NCBI GenBank assembly: GCA_013397845.1
Contig: VZTG01005544.1
Span: 548,643-612,642, forward strand
Reading direction: 5' to 3'
DNA from: Melanocharis versteri
Taxonomy: Eukaryota; Chordata; Aves; Passeriformes; Melanocharitidae
DNA: 64,000 nucleotides
In this document: in pieces, positions 60,616 to 64,000 of the stretch
How positions within the stretch are numbered: position 1 is the first letter of the stretch
Layout: every line of letters begins with the position of its first letter
Program-made: the position numbers and the translations under genes
Notes under the pieces: model-generated
Database searches by the model: none
What the model was told of the DNA's origin: nothing
The model's input: only the letters and a program-made list of their open reading frames with translations

Positions 60616-63600
60616 AAATAAGAACTTTTCCCAGGCAAGAAGTGACAAAGCAAACACTGTCTGGAATGCCAGTTTTCATTTATACACATTCCCCTATGTG
60701 CTGCTTCTTGAGTGTCCATTTGTTTGCTGTGGTAATTTATGTCATTCTGTATTGTACTATACACCTAATGCACAGCTGGTCTCCTAATGTAGATTTCTTC
60801 ACTCTTGCTTCCACATAACCAAGTATTTACCTTTACAATTATTTACCATGGTCTCTGATTCTTTAAGTGACAGGATATTTGTGATTGCCAAGCTTCTGGA
60901 GCAGTCTGGGTACATTCAAATCCAAATGTTAATGTTTTCTACTTCCTACATGGGTAAAATGGGACTTTTCCTTCTTCAAACCGCACAGCTCATCGCTCAA
61001 TGCTTCTTGGTACCACACCATGCTGCAGGAAACATATGAAACAGAGAAATATATTCATTAGTTTGCTTGGGGGTTTTGTTTGTTTTTAATCAATCTGCGT
61101 TCTAAAACATTCACACACACACACACACTCCCAAAAGTAGCAATCATTTCTGATCTGTCCTGGACTGAATGATGTCGTTTCAGAGCAACTGAAACAGCTT
61201 AGCCAATCTGAACATTTCCCTGGACTCAGCTAGATGTGGACAACCAGACAACTGGAAAGATAAAGATGGCTCCACGCCAAGATTTTAATACATTTTGTTT
61301 AGTTTACATTTGGTGAGTTATATAAATGTGCTAGAGCTAAATTGAACTGGACTGGTTTGGAAAGGAATAAGTGACCAGGTATCTCCACAGTATCTCAGAT
61401 GGATTACTGAACTTGCCATCACCACACAGCCTCAGTCACAGTGGCAGTAACACTGGGGACAAATTATTCTCTTGGAAGAGATTAGGCATAGTTTTTAAAT
61501 CCAGAGGTAAGTCAGAGTGACTTCTCCATTGTGTTATTTGAAAGGGAAATATTGAGAGTTTCCCATATCATTGCACCATGTGAAGACACCAGAGCAGATT
61601 GTGAAAAACAGTAATTTGAGAATAAATGGCAGCAGCAGTGCTGCTTCCTGCTGCATGAACCCTTGGAAGGTGTGGTAGCTTCTCTAGGACTTCCAGGTTA
61701 TCCACAAGAGGCCTCTTTGACAGAGCTGCAGGCAGAAGGCTTTTCACTCTGAGAACCAGGACATGCACATCTTCAGGCACACAATCCACAAAAAATAGAC
61801 AAAGAAAGAAATGAAAAAGACAAGACACTTCTTCCTGCAATTTCTTCCATCTCGCAAGAGCTTTTTATTCGAGCTGCCCTTAAGTGGTTTAGATTTATTT
61901 CAGTTTTGCATGGAGGCTTTCTCAGAGCTATTTAAAAGAATTAGAATAAACAGAAAGCAAAAGGGGCCAAGGAATGCATACACCAACTACGCACCACCCA
62001 CTGTGGTAATTGACTCACCAAAGAGGTATATAAAACCTTTATGCTATTTTTGAAAACAAAAAAAACCAACCACACACACACAAAACCAAATAAACAACAA
62101 CAACAAAAAACCAAACCATCAAACAAAACAAAGCAAAACAAATCCGGTAGGAATTTCTATTTCACCTTTGCCCCCTTAAGGTGATACAAAAGCCTAGGAA
62201 AAAAAAATATAAATAATATCCTTCTTAAATCTGATGACTGATTGAGCATTTCCATAATGTGTACCCCAAACGGTGAAGGAGAGCATGAAATTCATTACTT
62301 TGGTGTCTGTGCTGCTTTCTCCTGCTACCCTGAATTACTCTTCATTTTGGCTAATATACTGTTGCTTGCTAAGATCATCACTAACTGAATGATTTTCTTC
62401 TACCTGTCTAAAAAGACATGAAAAGTAATGAATAGGCTAAGGCATCTTCTCACCCCTAGAAAATGTCCTTTCCAGGTCAAGGTTAGAGTCAGAATGGTAA
62501 GAGGTGTATGCGACGGGAGCTTGTTTCTGTTGTAATTGCTAGCAGACTAAGCAGACCCAAGCCTCCAGGGATGTCGGTCCATCAGTGATAAATTGATACA
62601 AAATGTTCTTGAAAAGTTTGTTTTGCTACCATTATGCTAATATTTACTTAGTGGATATGAGTTTTGAGTGAAATGCCTGCAATCCAGGGCAGAATGAGGC
62701 ACTTTAAATTAATAAATAACAATAACAATGATGACATCAGGGTCAAGAGAAAGAATGGCTAATGAAAACCATCACCTGCGCTCAGTCAGAGCATGAGAGT
62801 GAATCCAGCTTGATGTACATGGGGGAATTCTGGGAATTTAACAATTAAAGGCTGTTTCTCCAGAGAAGAGGGGCCTCCATCTTACTCGACGTTGCTAATG
62901 AAGTGTAATTCATTTCACCCCTTCCCCACCTTTCAAAATCAAAGTTCAAGAGGCCGTAGCAGACAAATTTCAGAGGACAGGCATGCATACCTCTTGCAAT
63001 GCCACTCATGCTCTTTAGGGAATATCCTCATGTTCTATTAATTATTGTACTTCTCTGGCATTATTATTCATGGACTAGCATCTCCAAATACTTGATTTAG
63101 CAGTGGTTCTGGAACTAATACTAATAAGTACAAGCCTGTGCCTTGGGTAAAACATGTTTTTTCTTATGGGTACAACAGAGGGTAATACCACTCTTCACAA
63201 TTCAGCCAACTTTTACCTTTTTTTTTCTTCCACGTCTGTAAGCAGAAGGCTGTATTTTGGTTAATTACAATAGTTTCCATATTAAAGAGGCAGTGTTGGG
63301 AGCATAACATTGTGAACACCACAGGAACACAACCCCGAGTGATACTGGTGCCATATGACCAGCTGTGAATCAATAGGCAGAAGTGGGAGCAGATAACCTG
63401 GTCCCACACTGCTATCAAAGACAGGAATCCAGATGTTTAATAAAGGTCACGAGATGGTTTTTAGCCTCACAAAGAGTTGATAACCATAGATGTGTGGAGA
63501 TTTCTCCAGCAGGCAGGCTAGCAAACCTCCGTCCTTCCACAGCACTGGCTTGGATGTGAGGTCAAGTTGCATTGAAGAATTTCTGCCTCAGACAATGGAG

Positions 63601-64000
63601 GTCATGGGGAAAAAATAACTATCAAGTGGCTAGTAATTAATATCATAGTTTGCAAGGAGATTTTGCACTTACTACAGCTAAAGCAACTGACTCTTAGTAG
63701 CTTAAGTGACTGAAAGAACTTGCCTTTTGAAAGTCCTTGACATTAAATCAGTTTTTTCTATGGAACTGAAAGGCCAAAGAATCCAATGTTTTAAACTGAG
63801 TGAATTAAGTGACACTTAAAAAATTACACATTTTTTCATGCTTTCGGGCTACTAAAGTTTTTGTGACTTTAACTGTTTTTTGGGTTTTAGTTGCTTTTTT
63901 TTGCCTGATTCCTTTATCTAATTTTAGGGACTTGAGAAAACTGGAACTTCAGCCTCACTTTACTAAATATTTCTAGTTAAATTGGGAAGTTTTCCCACCT
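60616..64000. other. Intergenic sequence, no gene seen
   Basis: Unique DNA with a (CA)n microsatellite at 61111-61128 and an A/C-rich tract at 62057-62140. 62600-62830 looks like candidate conserved noncoding DNA (see findings). Open frames are below 92 codons and unconvincing. Confidence 0.55.

Noticed and set aside
1..64000. CRISPR arrays, operons, bacterial genes, tRNA or rRNA genes
   Set aside because: Nothing of the kind is visible; the repeats are those of a vertebrate genome.

Overview
This window looks like a gene-poor, AT-rich stretch of a bird genome. No host protein-coding gene, tRNA or rRNA is supported. The avian call rests on four degenerate CR1 LINE fragments with typical CR1 reverse transcriptase motifs and 3' ends, on solo LTRs of two repeat families I know from birds, and on a betaretrovirus-like (ERVK-type) provirus remnant with a dUTPase. 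The many LTRs favour a neoavian bird such as a songbird, but that is inference. Family names were not checked against a library.

Layout. 1-350 is a minus-strand solo LTR cut by the window edge. 351-8985 is mostly unique sequence with A-rich tracts, one 92-bp tandem duplication (about 4480-4664) and a GC-richer block (3300-3700) that may be an old retroelement. A CR1 3' end lies at 8986-9135. A CR1 reverse transcriptase fragment (12945-13202, minus) is followed by a very pure heptamer array (13276-14024; 86 perfect TTTTTTC steps). 14025-25412 is unique intergenic sequence with low-complexity tracts.

The most informative locus is 25413-28715, a broken provirus on the plus strand. It reads LTR, primer binding site resembling tRNA-Lys3, leader with splice donor, gag (matrix remnant, capsid, two zinc knuckles), a -1 frame overlap into dUTPase, then directly the 5' part of reverse transcriptase. 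The protease region, most of pol, env and the 3' LTR are missing. It carries stops and frameshifts throughout. A capsid segment occurs three times, joined at single N bases, so part of the copy number may be an assembly product.

Further right are a possible unclassified repeat (33955-34420), a plus-strand LTR (38880-39356), a near-perfect 21-bp hairpin (39954-40001), a complete 1.1-kb solo LTR on the minus strand (40313-41417), CR1 fragments (47371-47790 plus; 53524-53935 minus), a 290-nt uninterrupted purine tract (50960-51249), a second pyrimidine array (54156-54557), a third LTR of the first family (56487-57036, minus) and a GT-rich 18-mer array (58450-58790). Assembly gaps lie at 11622-11659, 31437-31442 and 60470-60594, with single Ns at 24808, 27061 and 27348.

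Nothing here works together as a gene set. The window is a record of retroelement insertion, decay and simple-repeat growth. I saw no convincing new biological system. The best items for a second look are the provirus architecture, the perfect heptamer array, the purine tract and the hairpin.
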